A stretch of DNA of 64,000 bases from an uncultured SAR86 cluster bacterium. Lineage in GTDB: Bacteria > Pseudomonadota > Gammaproteobacteria > Magnimaribacterales > D2472. Numbering within the stretch: position 1 is the stretch's first letter; each line of letters opens with the position of its first letter. Location: positions 184,429 to 248,428 of the forward strand of contig CACJOM010000002.1 in NCBI GenBank assembly GCA_902595065.1, written 5' to 3'. Positions 43,535 through 54,975 of this stretch are shown here, piece by piece. A model generated the notes under the pieces. It worked only from the letters and a program-made list of their open reading frames with translations, did no database searches and was not told the origin of the DNA. A program made the translations under genes and the position numbers.

Positions 43535-46500
43535 TTAATTGATTTCCTGCAAAGAATTATAAATCCAGTTATCAGAATTAGTACTCATAGCTTCCAGAAG
43601 AGCAAATGCACCAAAAATTGTGGTAACACAAAATAATTTATTTTGTAATGCTGTTCTCCTAATAGATGCAGAGTCCTCAATTGACTGACGACCCTCAGTG
43701 GTATTTATCAATAAATTTACCCTGTTATTTAAAAGCTCATCAACAATATGAGGTCTTCCTTCAGTTACTTTATTAATAATTTGAGCATCATACCCAAGTG
43801 CTTTTATTGAATGAGCTGTTCCTTTTGTTGCGATTAATGAAAACCCGTGCTCAACAAGCATAGGAAGCAAGTTAGGTAAATATTTTTTATCAGACTCCTT
43901 AACACTTATAAATGCTAAGCCAGATTCAGGAAAAACTTTATTTGCTGCCCTTTGAGCTTTTGCATATGCTTCGCCAAAACTGGAGCCAATACCCATAACC
44001 TCCCCAGTAGATTTCATTTCTGGGCCAAGAATAGGGTCAACGGCAGGAAATTTATCAAAAGGTAAAACTGCTTCTTTTACAAAAAAGTAGTTCATGGGTA
44101 GCTCGTTAGAAAATCCTATATCTTTTAATGTTTTACCAACCATGGTTTTTGTCGCAGACTTAACCAATGATTCTCCGATGCACTTAGAAATAAATGGAAC
44201 TGTCCTTGAGGCCCTTGGATTAACTTCGATAATAAAAACATCCTCATCTTGAACGGCGAATTGGATATTCATTAATCCAACAACATTTAATTCTTTTGCA
44301 ATTTTCTTTGCTTGGCTTTCAATTTCTTGAATCACTTTTTTAGATAGGCTATATGGCGGCAAAGAACATGCGGAGTCACCGGAATGGATTCCAGCTTGTT
44401 CAATATGTTGCAAAATGCCTCCGATCTCAATATCGCTGCCATCAGAAATAACATCTACATCAACTTCAATCGCATCAGTTAAATATCCATCGAGCAAAAT
44501 AGGTTTTTGGTCTGAGACCTCCACAGCTTCTTTTAGATACTTTTCAAGCTCAACTTGTGTATGAACAAGCTCCATTGCTCTTCCACCAAGTACATAAGAA
44601 GGTCTAACAACTATCGGAAATCCAATTTCCTCAGACATCTGCAGAGCCTCTCCAAGGTTCTTAACTGTGCTATTGGGGGGTTGCTTGAGATTGAGTTGGT
44701 GAGCAAGAGATTGAAATCTTTCTCTATCCTCTGATCTGTCAATAGCATCTACATCTGTACCGAGAATGGTGACATTATTTGATAATAGAGTCTCAGAAAG
44801 CTTCAAGGGCGTCTGACCGCCAAATTGAATAATTACTCCCTGAGGCCTCTCTAGATCAATAATATCTAAGACTTTTTCCTCTGTGATTGGTTCGAAATAT
44901 AATCTATTAGATGTGTCGTAATCTGTCGACACAGTTTCAGGATTACAATTAATCATGATAGATTCATAGCCTTCTTCTTGCAGTGCAAATGAAGCATGAA
45001 CACAACAATAATCAAACTCGATGCCCTGCCCAATCCTATTTGGGCCACTACCCAAAACAATTACTTTTTTATTGTTCGTAGGGCGAGATTCACACTCACC
45101 CTCATATGTTGAATACATGTATGCGGTTTCGGTGGCAAATTCAGCAGCGCAAGTATCCACTCTCTTGAAAGAAGGCATAACACCTAATTCCTTTCTAAGA
45201 TCTCTTACATCTTGGGCAGTTGATTTGGTTAATTTAGCAATTCTATGATCAGCAAAACCTTTTTGTTTAAGGTTAAGCATTTTATGAAAGTCTATTTCCT
45301 GAAGTTTCATATCCTGAAGAATGTTTTCCTCATCAACCAAATCAATTATTTGTTGCAAAAACCAAAAATCGATACCTGTTAATTGATTTAATTGGTCTGC
45401 ATTCCAACCTAGTCTTATTGCATCTCCAACATATAAAATTCTCCTAGAACCAGGAAATGTAAGTTGATATCGAAGAGTTTCATTTTGATTAGAAGTATCA
45501 TCTAGTATGCTTTCAAAACCATTCAAGTCTTCTTCTAAACTCTGAAGTGCTTTTTGAAGAGATTCTTGAAAGGTTCTTCCGATACCCATTACTTCACCAA
45601 CAGATTTCATTTGAGTTGTGAGTCTGTCATTTGCCTGAGGGAATTTCTCAAAAGCAAACTTTGGAATTTTTGTAACTATGTAATCAATAGAAGGCTCGAA
45701 TGATGCAGGCGTTAATCCATTGGTAATATCATTCTGTAATTCATCTAATGTAAATCCAACAGATAATAACGCAGCAACTTTGGCAATTGGAAATCCGGTT
45801 GCCTTTGAGGCTAAGGCAGAGGAGCGGCTAACCCTAGGATTCATTTCAATTACAACCACCCTCCCATTTTCAGGATTAATACCAAACTGAACATTACTTC
45901 CTCCAGTCTCAACTCCAATTTCTCTCAAGATTTTAAAAGATTGGTCTCGTAAAATTTGATACTCTTTATCCGTTAATGTTTGAGCTGGTGCAACGGTGAT
46001 GGAATCACCAGTATGCACTCCCATCGGATCAAGATTTTCGATCGAGCATATAATGATGCAATTATCATTTTTATCTCTAACAACCTCTAGCTCATATTCC
46101 TTCCAGCCGAGCAAAGATTCATCAATAAGCAGCTCAGTTGTTGGAGAAAGATCTAAGCCTTTTTCGCAAATTTCTTTGAACTCTTGGATGTTATACGCAA
46201 CCCCTCCTCCCGAACCACCTAAAGTAAATGAAGGACGAATAATACAAGGAAATCCCAGACTCTCTTGAACAGATAAGGCTTCTTCCATTGAGTGCGCAAT
46301 CCCAGATCTAGGAGTTTCAATACCAATACCTTTCATTGTTTTGTCAAATAGCTCTCTATCTTCTGCTTTATCGATAGCCTCTCTTGATGCGCCAATTAGC
46401 TCAACATTATATTTTTTTAAAACTCCTTCTTTCGCCAATGTTAAAGCTGTATTTAGGCCTGTTTGCCCCCCCATGGTTGGCAATAATGCATTTGGACGCT

Positions 46501-46741
46501 CTTTATCAATTATTTTTTCAATTGATTTCCAATGGATAGGTTCAATGTATGTAGCGTCGGCAAGCAAAGGGTCAGTCATAATTGTTGCAGGATTAGAATT
46601 GACCAAGATGACCCTAAAACCCTCAGCTTTTAGAGCTTTACATGCTTGTGCCCCAGAATAATCAAATTCACAAGCTTGACCTATAATTATTGGCCCGGCA
46701 CCAATTATCAAAACAGATTTAATGTCAGTTCTTTTTGGCAT
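43535..46741 (-). CDS. carB: carbamoyl-phosphate synthase large subunit
   Basis: Makes carbamoyl phosphate for arginine and pyrimidines. 1068 aa. Two homologous ATP-grasp halves: the first ([35 protein letters not shown]) and second ([33 protein letters not shown]), an oligomerisation domain between them, and a C-terminal MGS allosteric domain (about 930-1068). ATG 46741 (MPKRTDIKS) is chosen as the family start; the frame extends 3 codons upstream to a TTG. Overlaps the carA 3' end by 17 nt. Confidence 0.98.
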   Translation of the reverse strand: MPKRTDIKSVLIIGAGPIIIGQACEFDYSGAQACKALKAEGFRVILVNSNPATIMTDPLLADATYIEPIHWKSIEKIIDKERPNALLPTMGGQTGLNTALTLAKEGVLKKYNVELIGASREAIDKAEDRELFDKTMKGIGIETPRSGIAHSMEEALSVQESLGFPCIIRPSFTLGGSGGGVAYNIQEFKEICEKGLDLSPTTELLIDESLLGWKEYELEVVRDKNDNCIIICSIENLDPMGVHTGDSITVAPAQTLTDKEYQILRDQSFKILREIGVETGGSNVQFGINPENGRVVVIEMNPRVSRSSALASKATGFPIAKVAALLSVGFTLDELQNDITNGLTPASFEPSIDYIVTKIPKFAFEKFPQANDRLTTQMKSVGEVMGIGRTFQESLQKALQSLEEDLNGFESILDDTSNQNETLRYQLTFPGSRRILYVGDAIRLGWNADQLNQLTGIDFWFLQQIIDLVDEENILQDMKLQEIDFHKMLNLKQKGFADHRIAKLTKSTAQDVRDLRKELGVMPSFKRVDTCAAEFATETAYMYSTYEGECESRPTNNKKVIVLGSGPNRIGQGIEFDYCCVHASFALQEEGYESIMINCNPETVSTDYDTSNRLYFEPITEEKVLDIIDLERPQGVIIQFGGQTPLKLSETLLSNNVTILGTDVDAIDRSEDRERFQSLAHQLNLKQPPNSTVKNLGEALQMSEEIGFPIVVRPSYVLGGRAMELVHTQVELEKYLKEAVEVSDQKPILLDGYLTDAIEVDVDVISDGSDIEIGGILQHIEQAGIHSGDSACSLPPYSLSKKVIQEIESQAKKIAKELNVVGLMNIQFAVQDEDVFIIEVNPRASRTVPFISKCIGESLVKSATKTMVGKTLKDIGFSNELPMNYFFVKEAVLPFDKFPAVDPILGPEMKSTGEVMGIGSSFGEAYAKAQRAANKVFPESGLAFISVKESDKKYLPNLLPMLVEHGFSLIATKGTAHSIKALGYDAQIINKVTEGRPHIVDELLNNRVNLLINTTEGRQSIEDSASIRRTALQNKLFCVTTIFGAFALLEAMSTNSDNWIYNSLQEIN

Positions 46742-47849
46742 TGTTTTCAATCATTGAATTAAATTTTGTAAATAGCTCCTCTAGCTCATGTGGCCCAGGG
46801 CTAGCTTCTGGATGCCCCTGAAAACTAAATGCTGGCTTGTCCTTGAAAGCGATGCCTTGCAAACTTTGATCAAATAACGAAACATGGGTAGGCTCAATAT
46901 TTTTAGGAAGACTTGATAAATCAACTGCAAAACCATGATTTTGACTAGTGATATATACCACTTTAGATGCTAGATCTTGCACGGGATGATTTGCACCATG
47001 ATGACCAAACTTCATCTTATAAGTTTTGCATCCACCCGAAAGAGCTAGTAGTTGATGACCCAAACATATCCCAAAAATTGGCATATTAATACTAAGTAGT
47101 TGCTGTATTAATTCGATTGCATAATTACAAGGCTCAGGATCTCCAGGTCCATTAGATAAGAACACTCCATCTGGTTTTAGCTGCATAAGTTCCTCAAAAC
47201 TAATTTGAGCATTCACTACTTTTACTTTACCTACGTGCTTTCTTAGGAGCCTTAAAATATTTTTCTTTACTCCAAAGTCAACAGCAACAATCAACTTTTC
47301 ATTTTTTGTCTGCGCATAATTTGGCCATGTGCCCTCCTCCCATGAGAAAGATTCTTTTGTTGATACTTCTTTGGCAAGATCCAGACCTTCCAAGCCGTCA
47401 AATTGATCCAAAGCCTCATTAGCTTTTAATAAAGAGTCTGCATTATTAGGAGAGATGCATGCTTTTATTGATCCGTGGTCTCTCAGCTTTGCTGTCAATG
47501 CCCTAGTATCGATGTTTGAAATTCCTATTGTTTTCTTTGATTCCAGAAAATTTTCAAGAGATTGAGTTGCACGCCAATTACTAAAATGACTTGGCAAATC
47601 TTTGATCACAATCCCGGAAGCAAAGATACCATCAGATTCATTATCCTCATCATTTATACCAGTATTTCCTATATGAGGATGAGTAAAAGCAATGATTTGT
47701 TTAGCATATGATGGGTCAGTAATAATCTCTTGATAGCCGGACATAGAAGTATTAAAAACAATTTCGCCTACTGCTTTCTCTTTCGCACCAAATCCAACAC
47801 CTTCAATGACAGAACCATCTTCTAAGACTAAAATAGCTGGAAAAGACAT
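46725..47849 (-). CDS. carA: carbamoyl-phosphate synthase small (glutaminase) subunit
   Basis: Glutamine amidotransferase subunit, 374 aa (E. coli 382). N-terminal CPSase domain ([17 protein letters not shown]), then a class I GATase with the nucleophile Cys262 in [12 protein letters not shown] and the His/Glu pair in [10 protein letters not shown]. The ATG at 47849 has AAGGTG 8 nt upstream; a TTG two codons earlier is less likely. It heads the long minus-strand cluster to pnp. The 141-nt gap to map holds no arginine-box pattern I could recognise. Confidence 0.97.
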   Translation of the reverse strand: MSFPAILVLEDGSVIEGVGFGAKEKAVGEIVFNTSMSGYQEIITDPSYAKQIIAFTHPHIGNTGINDEDNESDGIFASGIVIKDLPSHFSNWRATQSLENFLESKKTIGISNIDTRALTAKLRDHGSIKACISPNNADSLLKANEALDQFDGLEGLDLAKEVSTKESFSWEEGTWPNYAQTKNEKLIVAVDFGVKKNILRLLRKHVGKVKVVNAQISFEELMQLKPDGVFLSNGPGDPEPCNYAIELIQQLLSINMPIFGICLGHQLLALSGGCKTYKMKFGHHGANHPVQDLASKVVYITSQNHGFAVDLSSLPKNIEPTHVSLFDQSLQGIAFKDKPAFSFQGHPEASPGPHELEELFTKFNSMIENNAKKN

Positions 47850-47990
47850 CAGCAATTCACCTTATATGGGTTAAAAAAGATATCAAAAAATTGTGAAAAT
47901 TGAGGATTTAATGAGCTAAAATTGTGCGCTGGCATTAAAAGGGTACTTTATATTGATAAGTCCTTATCGTCCATTAAATTTTAAAAAAAA

Positions 47991-48761
47991 ATGAAGATAA
48001 ATTTAAAAAATCAAGATCAAATATCTCAGATGAGAGTTGCTGGTCAATTGGCAGCTGAGGTTTTAGAAATGGTTACACCATACGTGGTACCAGGAGTGAG
48101 TACTGAGGAGCTCGATAAAAGGTGTTATGAATTTATTGTGAATGAACAACAAGCCATTCCTGCAAATGTGGGTTACAACGGTTTTGAAAAAACTATTTGC
48201 TCAAGTGTTAACCAGGTGATCTGCCATGGAATTCCCTCAGATAAAAAGATACTCAAGGATGGAGATATTTTAAACATAGATGTAACAGTTATTCATAATG
48301 GATGGCATGGTGACACATCAAAAATGTTTTTAGTTGGTAAGACTCAACCACATAACGAAAGGCTTGTTAAAGTGACTCAAGAATGTTTATACAAGGCAAT
48401 AGAAGTTGTAAAACCTGGTGCTCATTTAGGAGACATAGGTGCAGTTATACAAGAGCATGCAGAAAAAAATCACTACTCAGTGGTAGAAGATTATTGTGGT
48501 CATGGGATTGGGCAGGTTTATCATGAAGAGCCCCAAGTTCTGCATTATGGTAAAACTGGTAGAGGTCTTGAAATCAAAGAAGGTATGTGTTTCACCATTG
48601 AGCCTATGATCAATCAAGGATCAAAATATACCAAACTCTTAAGTGATGGATGGACTGTGGAAACAAAAGATGGCAGAAATTCTGCTCAATGGGAGCATAC
48701 TCTTGCGGTCACTGCATCTGGCGTGGAAGTTCTAACAAAGCGTAGTGAAGAATCCTTTTGA
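47991..48761 (+). CDS. map: methionine aminopeptidase, type I
   Basis: Removes the initiator Met from nascent proteins. 256 aa (E. coli 264). Metal ligands sit in the usual blocks: LNIDVTVIHNGWHGDTSKMF (two Asp), CGHGIGQVYHEEPQVLHYG (His), FTIEPMINQG (Glu) and SAQWEHTLAVT (Glu). It begins the map-glnD-dapD-dapE run; in E. coli map-glnD-dapD are likewise adjacent, with rpsB divergent, but carA takes that place here. Confidence 0.98.
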   Translation: MKINLKNQDQISQMRVAGQLAAEVLEMVTPYVVPGVSTEELDKRCYEFIVNEQQAIPANVGYNGFEKTICSSVNQVICHGIPSDKKILKDGDILNIDVTVIHNGWHGDTSKMFLVGKTQPHNERLVKVTQECLYKAIEVVKPGAHLGDIGAVIQEHAEKNHYSVVEDYCGHGIGQVYHEEPQVLHYGKTGRGLEIKEGMCFTIEPMINQGSKYTKLLSDGWTVETKDGRNSAQWEHTLAVTASGVEVLTKRSEESF

Positions 48762-51274
48762 GCAACTCATTAGATAGCATAAATCTTGATTTTAAAAAAA
48801 ATTTTCATAATGTATTTCGAAAACCTGAGCTGATTCAGCCCTATTTGCTAGAAAGGTCAAATAAATTTGATGAAATTATTAAAAAAGAGTTTTTACGAAG
48901 AGAGCTTGAAACTGATTTTGCCATAGTTGCACTTGGAGGCTATGGAAGAAAAGAGCTTTTTCCATCCTCTGACATTGACCTTTCAATTATTCAATTAAAT
49001 TTAAAGACAAAAAAAATTGAAGACATAAAAGATTTTATTGGATGGCTTTGGACTCTGAAGGTAAAAGTTGGGCATTCAGTTCGAACTATAAAAGATATCG
49101 AAAATATAACTAAATCTGATCTAAAAGAATTTACCTCATATCTTTCTTATAGAATTATTTTTTGTAAAAAAAATAAAGCCCCGAACTTAGAAAATGATTT
49201 AAAGAAAATATCAAAAAAATGGAATAGAGCTAAATTTTATAAGGCTAAACGGCTTGAGCAATACAATAGATTTCAATCTTTTGATTCTACTGAATTTAGT
49301 CTTGAACCAGACCTCAAAGAATCTCCAGGCTGCCTGCGAGATTTTCAAACTGCTTTGTGGGTCTTGGAGCATTGTTTTAAATTAAAAAAATTGCAGGATT
49401 GTGCAACCGCAAAACTTTTTTCTAAAAAAGAGCTATCAAGTATTAATCAATCCTATGCTCACATGAAGGTCCTTAGATATTTTATAAATCTTGAAAGTGG
49501 GACAAATCGCATTAGCTTTGAGAACCAATTGTTGCTTTCAAAAAAATCTAGACTTAAAAGCTCTAAAAAGTCATCTGCTGTTGAGAAATTCATGAGAACT
49601 TTCTTCCTGCATGCATCAAATCTATCAGATTTTAATGAGTTTGTTTTTCAGGCATATGAGGATCAATTAACCTTATTAAAAAGACCCTACACGAAAAACT
49701 ATTACATATTTAAAGACCGGATTGGTATAGCAGAAAGCGTTGATCTTATAAAAAAACCTGAATTAATTTTAGATAGCTTGATCCAAGTTGGAAAACTCAA
49801 AAGAATTAACGGCTTAGATTTTAAGACAATTAAAAAAATACAGAAATCTCTGCCCAAAATTGATCCTAAATATTTTTTATTGCCGGAGGCGGGAGCTCAA
49901 TTTTTACAGATCCTAAGATCGTCCACTAATCTGTCAACCATTCTCAAAAAACTTAAGCAGCTAGGTTTAATGAGATTGCTAATTCCCGAATTTGGAGAGA
50001 TTGAAGGCCAAATGCAATTTGACATGTTTCATATCTACACCGTTGATGAGCATACTTTTAAAGTTGTAAGGAATATGAGACAAATGCAAATCGGAAAAGT
50101 TGATAAATCAATGGAGATTGAGCATGAGCTTATTAATAAATTACCAAAAATTGAACTGCTATATCTTGCTGGAATTTTTCATGATCTTGGGAAAGGTAAA
50201 GGTGGGGATCATTCTGAGATAGGCGAAAAGATAGTTGAAAATTTTTGTAAAAGACTAAACTTTTCTATCCATGATACTGAGCTGCTATCTTGGCTAGTTA
50301 AAAATCATTTGATAATGTCGTCGATCTCACAAAAAACTGATGTCCATGACCCTGAAACGATTACAAATTTTACTAAAAATGTTAACTCCGTAGAAAAGCT
50401 TAATTACATCTATATGTTAACTATTAACGATATTAGGGGTACAAATCCAACTTTGTGGAACTCATGGAAGCATGATCTTTTAAAACAACTTTTTATGTCG
50501 TCAAGGAGAAAATTGAATCTTGAAGAAACTCAATCTAACCAACATATTGTTAAAGAAAGAAAAATTGCATCAGCTAAAGCGGCTAAAAAAGAACATGATT
50601 TTTTAAATGCAATATGGAATCAACTGCCAGACAGCTATTTCTCTAGGTATCAACTTGAACAACTTTCAAACCAAGCCAAGACTGTTTCATCATCTCAAAG
50701 AAAAACATCTGTCTTTGTGAGAAGCAGAAAAAATCTAATAGAAATTTTTGTATTTACTCCCAATCTTCCTGGTTTATTCTTAAAAACTGTTACAAGTTTT
50801 GAGAAGCTCTCCATTGAAACCATTGATTCAGACATTCATACAACCAATGATGGAGAATTTGCATTAAATACTTTCATTTGCAGGCATAAAATCCTAGGAG
50901 GAAATTTGATACAAAGGGACATTCAAAATATTGAACAAAAAATTGTTGCCGCAATCTCTTCCAAAGACTTAAAAACATATTCAAAGTCAAAAAATACTTC
51001 TGCAAAAGTTTTTGAACATCCCACCAAGGTAAGCATTTCAACAACAAATAAAAGAGACGCTAGCCTTATTACCCTTGAAACCCTAGATCAGCCTAATTTA
51101 CTTTCAAAAGTTGCTAACATATTCTTGGATCATGGAGTTAGTATTGTCTCTGCTAGAATAACGACCCTTGGCGAAAAAGTTGAAGATAATTTCACTGTAG
51201 TTGATGAGAAAACAAAATCATATATTTCTAAAAACAAAACTAATAAATTACAAAAAAAGCTTATAAATCTTTAA
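48758..51274 (+). CDS. glnD: bifunctional [protein-PII] uridylyltransferase/uridylyl-removing enzyme
   Basis: Nitrogen sensor that uridylylates PII when glutamine is low and removes UMP when it is high. 838 aa (E. coli 890). Nucleotidyltransferase motif GGYGRKELFPSSDIDL (60-75), a DUF294-like helical region, HD phosphohydrolase (about 420-550, HDLGKGKGGDHSEIG), and two C-terminal ACT domains (about 660-740 and 765-838) that bind glutamine. Start is TTG, overlapping the map stop (TTGA); no ATG in the first codons. The acting PII protein is not in the window. Confidence 0.96.
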   Translation: MSNSLDSINLDFKKNFHNVFRKPELIQPYLLERSNKFDEIIKKEFLRRELETDFAIVALGGYGRKELFPSSDIDLSIIQLNLKTKKIEDIKDFIGWLWTLKVKVGHSVRTIKDIENITKSDLKEFTSYLSYRIIFCKKNKAPNLENDLKKISKKWNRAKFYKAKRLEQYNRFQSFDSTEFSLEPDLKESPGCLRDFQTALWVLEHCFKLKKLQDCATAKLFSKKELSSINQSYAHMKVLRYFINLESGTNRISFENQLLLSKKSRLKSSKKSSAVEKFMRTFFLHASNLSDFNEFVFQAYEDQLTLLKRPYTKNYYIFKDRIGIAESVDLIKKPELILDSLIQVGKLKRINGLDFKTIKKIQKSLPKIDPKYFLLPEAGAQFLQILRSSTNLSTILKKLKQLGLMRLLIPEFGEIEGQMQFDMFHIYTVDEHTFKVVRNMRQMQIGKVDKSMEIEHELINKLPKIELLYLAGIFHDLGKGKGGDHSEIGEKIVENFCKRLNFSIHDTELLSWLVKNHLIMSSISQKTDVHDPETITNFTKNVNSVEKLNYIYMLTINDIRGTNPTLWNSWKHDLLKQLFMSSRRKLNLEETQSNQHIVKERKIASAKAAKKEHDFLNAIWNQLPDSYFSRYQLEQLSNQAKTVSSSQRKTSVFVRSRKNLIEIFVFTPNLPGLFLKTVTSFEKLSIETIDSDIHTTNDGEFALNTFICRHKILGGNLIQRDIQNIEQKIVAAISSKDLKTYSKSKNTSAKVFEHPTKVSISTTNKRDASLITLETLDQPNLLSKVANIFLDHGVSIVSARITTLGEKVEDNFTVVDEKTKSYISKNKTNKLQKKLINL

Positions 51275-51312
51275 AATCTTCTATTAAGCTAGAGACTACT
51301 TATAATAAGTAC

Positions 51313-52320
51313 ATGAAAGAATTCCCAATTATTGGACTTGGTATTGCAAGTAAAGGCGCTTCAGGTAAAACCTTGGATACCTTTTTTCCATTCATTAGTT
51401 TTAAAAATGGTGAGGATAAATATAGTCAATACTATAAAAAATGGGATTCTTTGATGACTGAGGATGTGACTCATCTCAATGATGCAAGCCAACTTGACCT
51501 TCAGGATCAAGATTTACAGGATGCAGTTAATAAGCTTGATGAAAATAAGACTTTGGTTTTATGTAGAATCATTGAGAATAAGCCAATTGAGAGCATTGAA
51601 GAAGCATACTTAAAACTTCATCTAATTTCATATAGATACTTTGTTCCAAATTCATTAAATCTTGACAATCTATTTAACTCTCTTGCAAATGTTGCATGGA
51701 CAAATAAAGGGCCTGTTGAGCTTGAGGGGATTGATAAAAAAATTCTTTCATCAAAAATAGATAATGAATCGCTTGGAATTAAATCAATCGATAAATTTCC
51801 GCGTTTAACAGACTACATTATTCCGTCAGGTGTAAGAATAGGTGATGCTAGCAGAGTTAGACTTGGAGCATACCTCAGCGAAGGTACTACGGTTATGCAT
51901 GAAGGCTTTGTTAACTTTAATGCTGGAACGCTTGGATCTGCAATGATAGAGGGTAGAATTTCTGCGGGGGTTGTAGTTGGAAAAAACTCAGATTTAGGCG
52001 GCGGCTGCAGCACGATGGGAACCCTTTCAGGAGGTAACAATATAAAAATATCCATCGGTGAAAATTGCCTTCTTGGAGCAAATTCTGGCCTTGGTATTCC
52101 ACTAGGCAACAATTGCATTATTGAAGCTGGGCTATATGTTACTGCAGGGTTGAAAGTTACTAAATATAATAATAAGAATGAGCCTGAATCTGTTGTTAAG
52201 GCATCTGAGCTTGCAGGACAGGACAATTTATTATTTATTAGAAATTCACTAAATGGTGCCATTGAGGCAAAAATTAACCCTAAGTCTGTAACTCTTAATG
52301 AAACTCTTCATAAAAACTAA
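51313..52320 (+). CDS. dapD: tetrahydrodipicolinate N-succinyltransferase (long form)
   Basis: Succinylates tetrahydrodipicolinate in lysine/diaminopimelate synthesis. 335 aa, the long Pseudomonas-type DapD and not the 274-aa E. coli type. A distinct N-terminal domain (1-160) is followed by the left-handed beta-helix hexapeptide repeats (about 165-290: GVRIGDASRVRLGAYLSEG, HEGFVNFNAGTLG, LGANSGLGIPLGNN). Next to dapE, which acts later in the same pathway; dapC lies elsewhere. Confidence 0.95.
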   Translation: MKEFPIIGLGIASKGASGKTLDTFFPFISFKNGEDKYSQYYKKWDSLMTEDVTHLNDASQLDLQDQDLQDAVNKLDENKTLVLCRIIENKPIESIEEAYLKLHLISYRYFVPNSLNLDNLFNSLANVAWTNKGPVELEGIDKKILSSKIDNESLGIKSIDKFPRLTDYIIPSGVRIGDASRVRLGAYLSEGTTVMHEGFVNFNAGTLGSAMIEGRISAGVVVGKNSDLGGGCSTMGTLSGGNNIKISIGENCLLGANSGLGIPLGNNCIIEAGLYVTAGLKVTKYNNKNEPESVVKASELAGQDNLLFIRNSLNGAIEAKINPKSVTLNETLHKN

Positions 52321-52326
52321 ATTACT

Positions 52327-53463
52327 ATGTCAGCACTCAAGCTAGCTCAATCATTAATTAAAATAAAATCAATTTCTCCTAACGATGAGGGTTGCTTTGA
52401 TCTGATTGAGAAAGAATTAATTCCATTGGGTTTTCAGATAGATAGAATTCCTGAGCTAAATTGCGAAACATTGCTAGCAAAATATGGAAATATTGGAAAA
52501 GTATTTTGCTATCTTGGGCACACTGATGTCGTGCCATCTGGCCCAGAGGAAGAATGGACTTCACCTCCATTTGAAGCAAATATTATCGACGGAGAATTAA
52601 TAGGAAGAGGAGCAGCTGACATGAAAGGCAGTGTTGCAATTTTCATTGAATCAATAAAAAATTTTCTAGCTGATAACCCAAATCCTAATTTTCAAATTTG
52701 GGTAATGTTAACAAGTAACGAGGAAGGTGAGCCGGCTGATGGAAAAATTAATACATTAATGGACTCATTAGCTCAACAAAATGAATTTATTGATTATTGC
52801 CTAGTTGGTGAAGCAAGCTCATCTGACAATGTTGGAGATGTCCTAAGAGTCGGACGAAGAGGATCTTTGAGCGGCAAGTTGAAGTTAATCGGCAAGCAAG
52901 GCCATGTTGCATACCCGCATAAGGTTCTCAGCCCTATCTTAGAGGTAGGACCTATTATAAGTGAGCTCAACCAAACTATTTGGGATGAAGGAAATGAGCA
53001 TTTCGATCCAACATCATTTCAAATTTCAAATATTGATTCAGGAACGGGTGCCACAAACGTAGTGCCAGGACATCTAAACATGCTCTTTAATTTTAGGTTT
53101 TCTCCTGAATCAAATCAGGAATCACTCAAAAAAAGGTTTGTTCAGATTCTAGAGCAATCAAAATGTTCATTTGAGATAGACTGGACTTTAAATGCACAGC
53201 CATATCTAACAAAAAAAACTGAGCTGCTGTCGATTATTCAAACGGCATTGAAAAAAATAAACGGCAAAGAAGCAAAGATAGATAATGGAGGCGGAACATC
53301 AGATGGGAGATGGGTTTCTCCATCAGGCTCAGAAGTTATTGAACTTGGACCAAGGAATCAAACTATTCATAAAATAGATGAGAAAATTTCCCTAACAGAC
53401 ATAACCTTATTGCAAGAAATTTACCAACAAATTCTTGTTGAAACAAATAATCAAACTAGCTAA
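52327..53463 (+). CDS. dapE: succinyl-diaminopimelate desuccinylase
   Basis: Zn-dependent M20 hydrolase that frees LL-diaminopimelate. 378 aa (E. coli 375). Metal and catalytic motifs: YLGHTDVVPSG (His/Asp), GRGAADMKGS (Asp), TSNEEGEPADG (catalytic and metal Glu), and ELGPRNQTIHKIDE (final His). An M20 dimerisation domain (about 180-290) lies between. It starts 6 nt after dapD, and its stop is 4 nt from the convergent POT transporter gene. Confidence 0.97.
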   Translation: MSALKLAQSLIKIKSISPNDEGCFDLIEKELIPLGFQIDRIPELNCETLLAKYGNIGKVFCYLGHTDVVPSGPEEEWTSPPFEANIIDGELIGRGAADMKGSVAIFIESIKNFLADNPNPNFQIWVMLTSNEEGEPADGKINTLMDSLAQQNEFIDYCLVGEASSSDNVGDVLRVGRRGSLSGKLKLIGKQGHVAYPHKVLSPILEVGPIISELNQTIWDEGNEHFDPTSFQISNIDSGTGATNVVPGHLNMLFNFRFSPESNQESLKKRFVQILEQSKCSFEIDWTLNAQPYLTKKTELLSIIQTALKKINGKEAKIDNGGGTSDGRWVSPSGSEVIELGPRNQTIHKIDEKISLTDITLLQEIYQQILVETNNQTS

Positions 53464-53467
53464 AACC

Positions 53468-54934
53468 CTAATCTTTTGCAGTTTTTATAACAAAGGATAA
53501 TGCAATTAAAGCAGCAGCAATTACTAGATAATACTGAATCATAAATTCAAAGACTGGCGAGATAGTTTCAAGTCCTCCATCTAATGCCTCTCCTCCAAGC
53601 AGACCTGCAAGCACACCCCCAATTGCGCTGGCTAAGAACCACAAACCAAACATCTGACCCATATAACGCTTAGGACCATATCGAGAAAATGCCGATAAGC
53701 CAATTGGTGATAATGCTAATTCACCCCATGTTTGAAAAAGGTAAGTTAAAAGCAGCCATTGCATGCCTACAGGAGATGATTCAAGAGCAATGTTTACAGC
53801 AACAATCATTATGAGAAAGCTCAATGCCATAAATAGCAAACCAATTGCAAATTTAATTGGCAATGAGGGGTCTAAATTTTTTCTAGCTAATTGTGCCCAA
53901 ATCCCTGCAAAGATTGGAGCAAATAAAACAACAATTATCGGGTTTGCAAACTGAAGCCAACCAACCGGAATCTCATATCCTGCAATTGATAAATCTGTAT
54001 AGTCCCTTGCAAAAATATTTAATGATCCAGCTGATTGATCAAAACCTGACCAAAAAGCAGCAGCGCCAATAAAAAGCAAGAATAATAAAATTAAATTTTT
54101 TCTTTCGACAGCATTAAGTCCAGCAAAAAGAAAAAGATAGACAAAATATAAACCAGCAATAATTGTAAGAAAGTATGCAAATTGTTCAGCAAAAAACCTT
54201 GGATCAATAGCAAAGAAACCAAGGAGGCCCGCTCCGATGACCATAAACATTCCGACAAGTGATACTTTTAAATAGTTAGTAAGCTTTTTACGCTTATCAT
54301 CTGACATTTCGTTAGGATGCATGCCAGCATCCCCCAATAAATGTCTGTGTTTGATATATTGAATGACACCAAAAGTCATCCCTATCCCGGCAGCACCAAA
54401 TCCCCAATGCCATCCAATTTTTTCACCTAAGTATGAGCAAATCAAAAATCCAAGTGTTGAGCCTATATTGATAGACATATAAAAAATGGTGTAGCCAGAA
54501 TCTCTCTTATCATCTTGATTCTCATATAACTGACCAACAATGGTGGAAATATTTCCCTTAAGAAGACCGGTCCCTAATACAACAAAAATCAAACCCAAGA
54601 AAAATGTCTGCTCAATAGGAATGGCTAAAGTAAAATGGCCCAAGGCAATAATGAGAGCGCCTATTAATACAGCTTTTTGATGCCCTAAAATGTTATCTGC
54701 AATCCACCCTCCTGGAACAACCATAAAATAGACCATCCCAGAGTAAATACCATAAATTGCTTGAGATTCAATTTGTGACCAACCTAGACCAGGATTAAAA
54801 CCAGTAACAGCGCCTGTCATGTATAAAACTAATAATGCCCGCATTCCGTAATAGGACATGCGTTCCCACATTTCAGTTAAAAACAGTGTTCTTAATCCAA
54901 TAGGGTGCCCAAAAAAAGTATTACTTGTATTCAT
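53468..54934 (-). CDS. POT/PTR-family proton-dependent oligopeptide transporter
   Basis: Major-facilitator di/tripeptide:H+ symporter. 488 aa with about 12-14 hydrophobic helices. The N-terminal TEMWERMSYYGMRALLVLYM contains the ExxER motif of POT proteins, and FYMSINIGSTLGFLIC and GADQS-like FWSGFDQSAGSLNIFARDYTD match PTR signatures. It stands alone between dapE and the divergent RDD gene (41-nt gap). Peptide uptake suits a heterotroph living on protein breakdown products. Closest to DtpT-type transporters, exact substrate unknown. Confidence 0.93.
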   Translation of the reverse strand: MNTSNTFFGHPIGLRTLFLTEMWERMSYYGMRALLVLYMTGAVTGFNPGLGWSQIESQAIYGIYSGMVYFMVVPGGWIADNILGHQKAVLIGALIIALGHFTLAIPIEQTFFLGLIFVVLGTGLLKGNISTIVGQLYENQDDKRDSGYTIFYMSINIGSTLGFLICSYLGEKIGWHWGFGAAGIGMTFGVIQYIKHRHLLGDAGMHPNEMSDDKRKKLTNYLKVSLVGMFMVIGAGLLGFFAIDPRFFAEQFAYFLTIIAGLYFVYLFLFAGLNAVERKNLILLFLLFIGAAAFWSGFDQSAGSLNIFARDYTDLSIAGYEIPVGWLQFANPIIVVLFAPIFAGIWAQLARKNLDPSLPIKFAIGLLFMALSFLIMIVAVNIALESSPVGMQWLLLTYLFQTWGELALSPIGLSAFSRYGPKRYMGQMFGLWFLASAIGGVLAGLLGGEALDGGLETISPVFEFMIQYYLVIAAALIALSFVIKTAKD

Positions 54935-54975
54935 ATTATTTGAGTTATGATTTATGAAGATACTATATCAAACTA

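Noticed and set aside
47955..47968. Small palindrome GATAAGTCCTTATC between carA and map
   Set aside because: Six-base arms with a 2-nt loop in AT-rich DNA; no link to a promoter or known operator, probably chance.
51813..52262. 149-aa frame antisense to dapD
   Set aside because: Fully inside dapD, Pro/Ser-rich mirror of the Gly-rich beta-helix repeats, no independent start signals.
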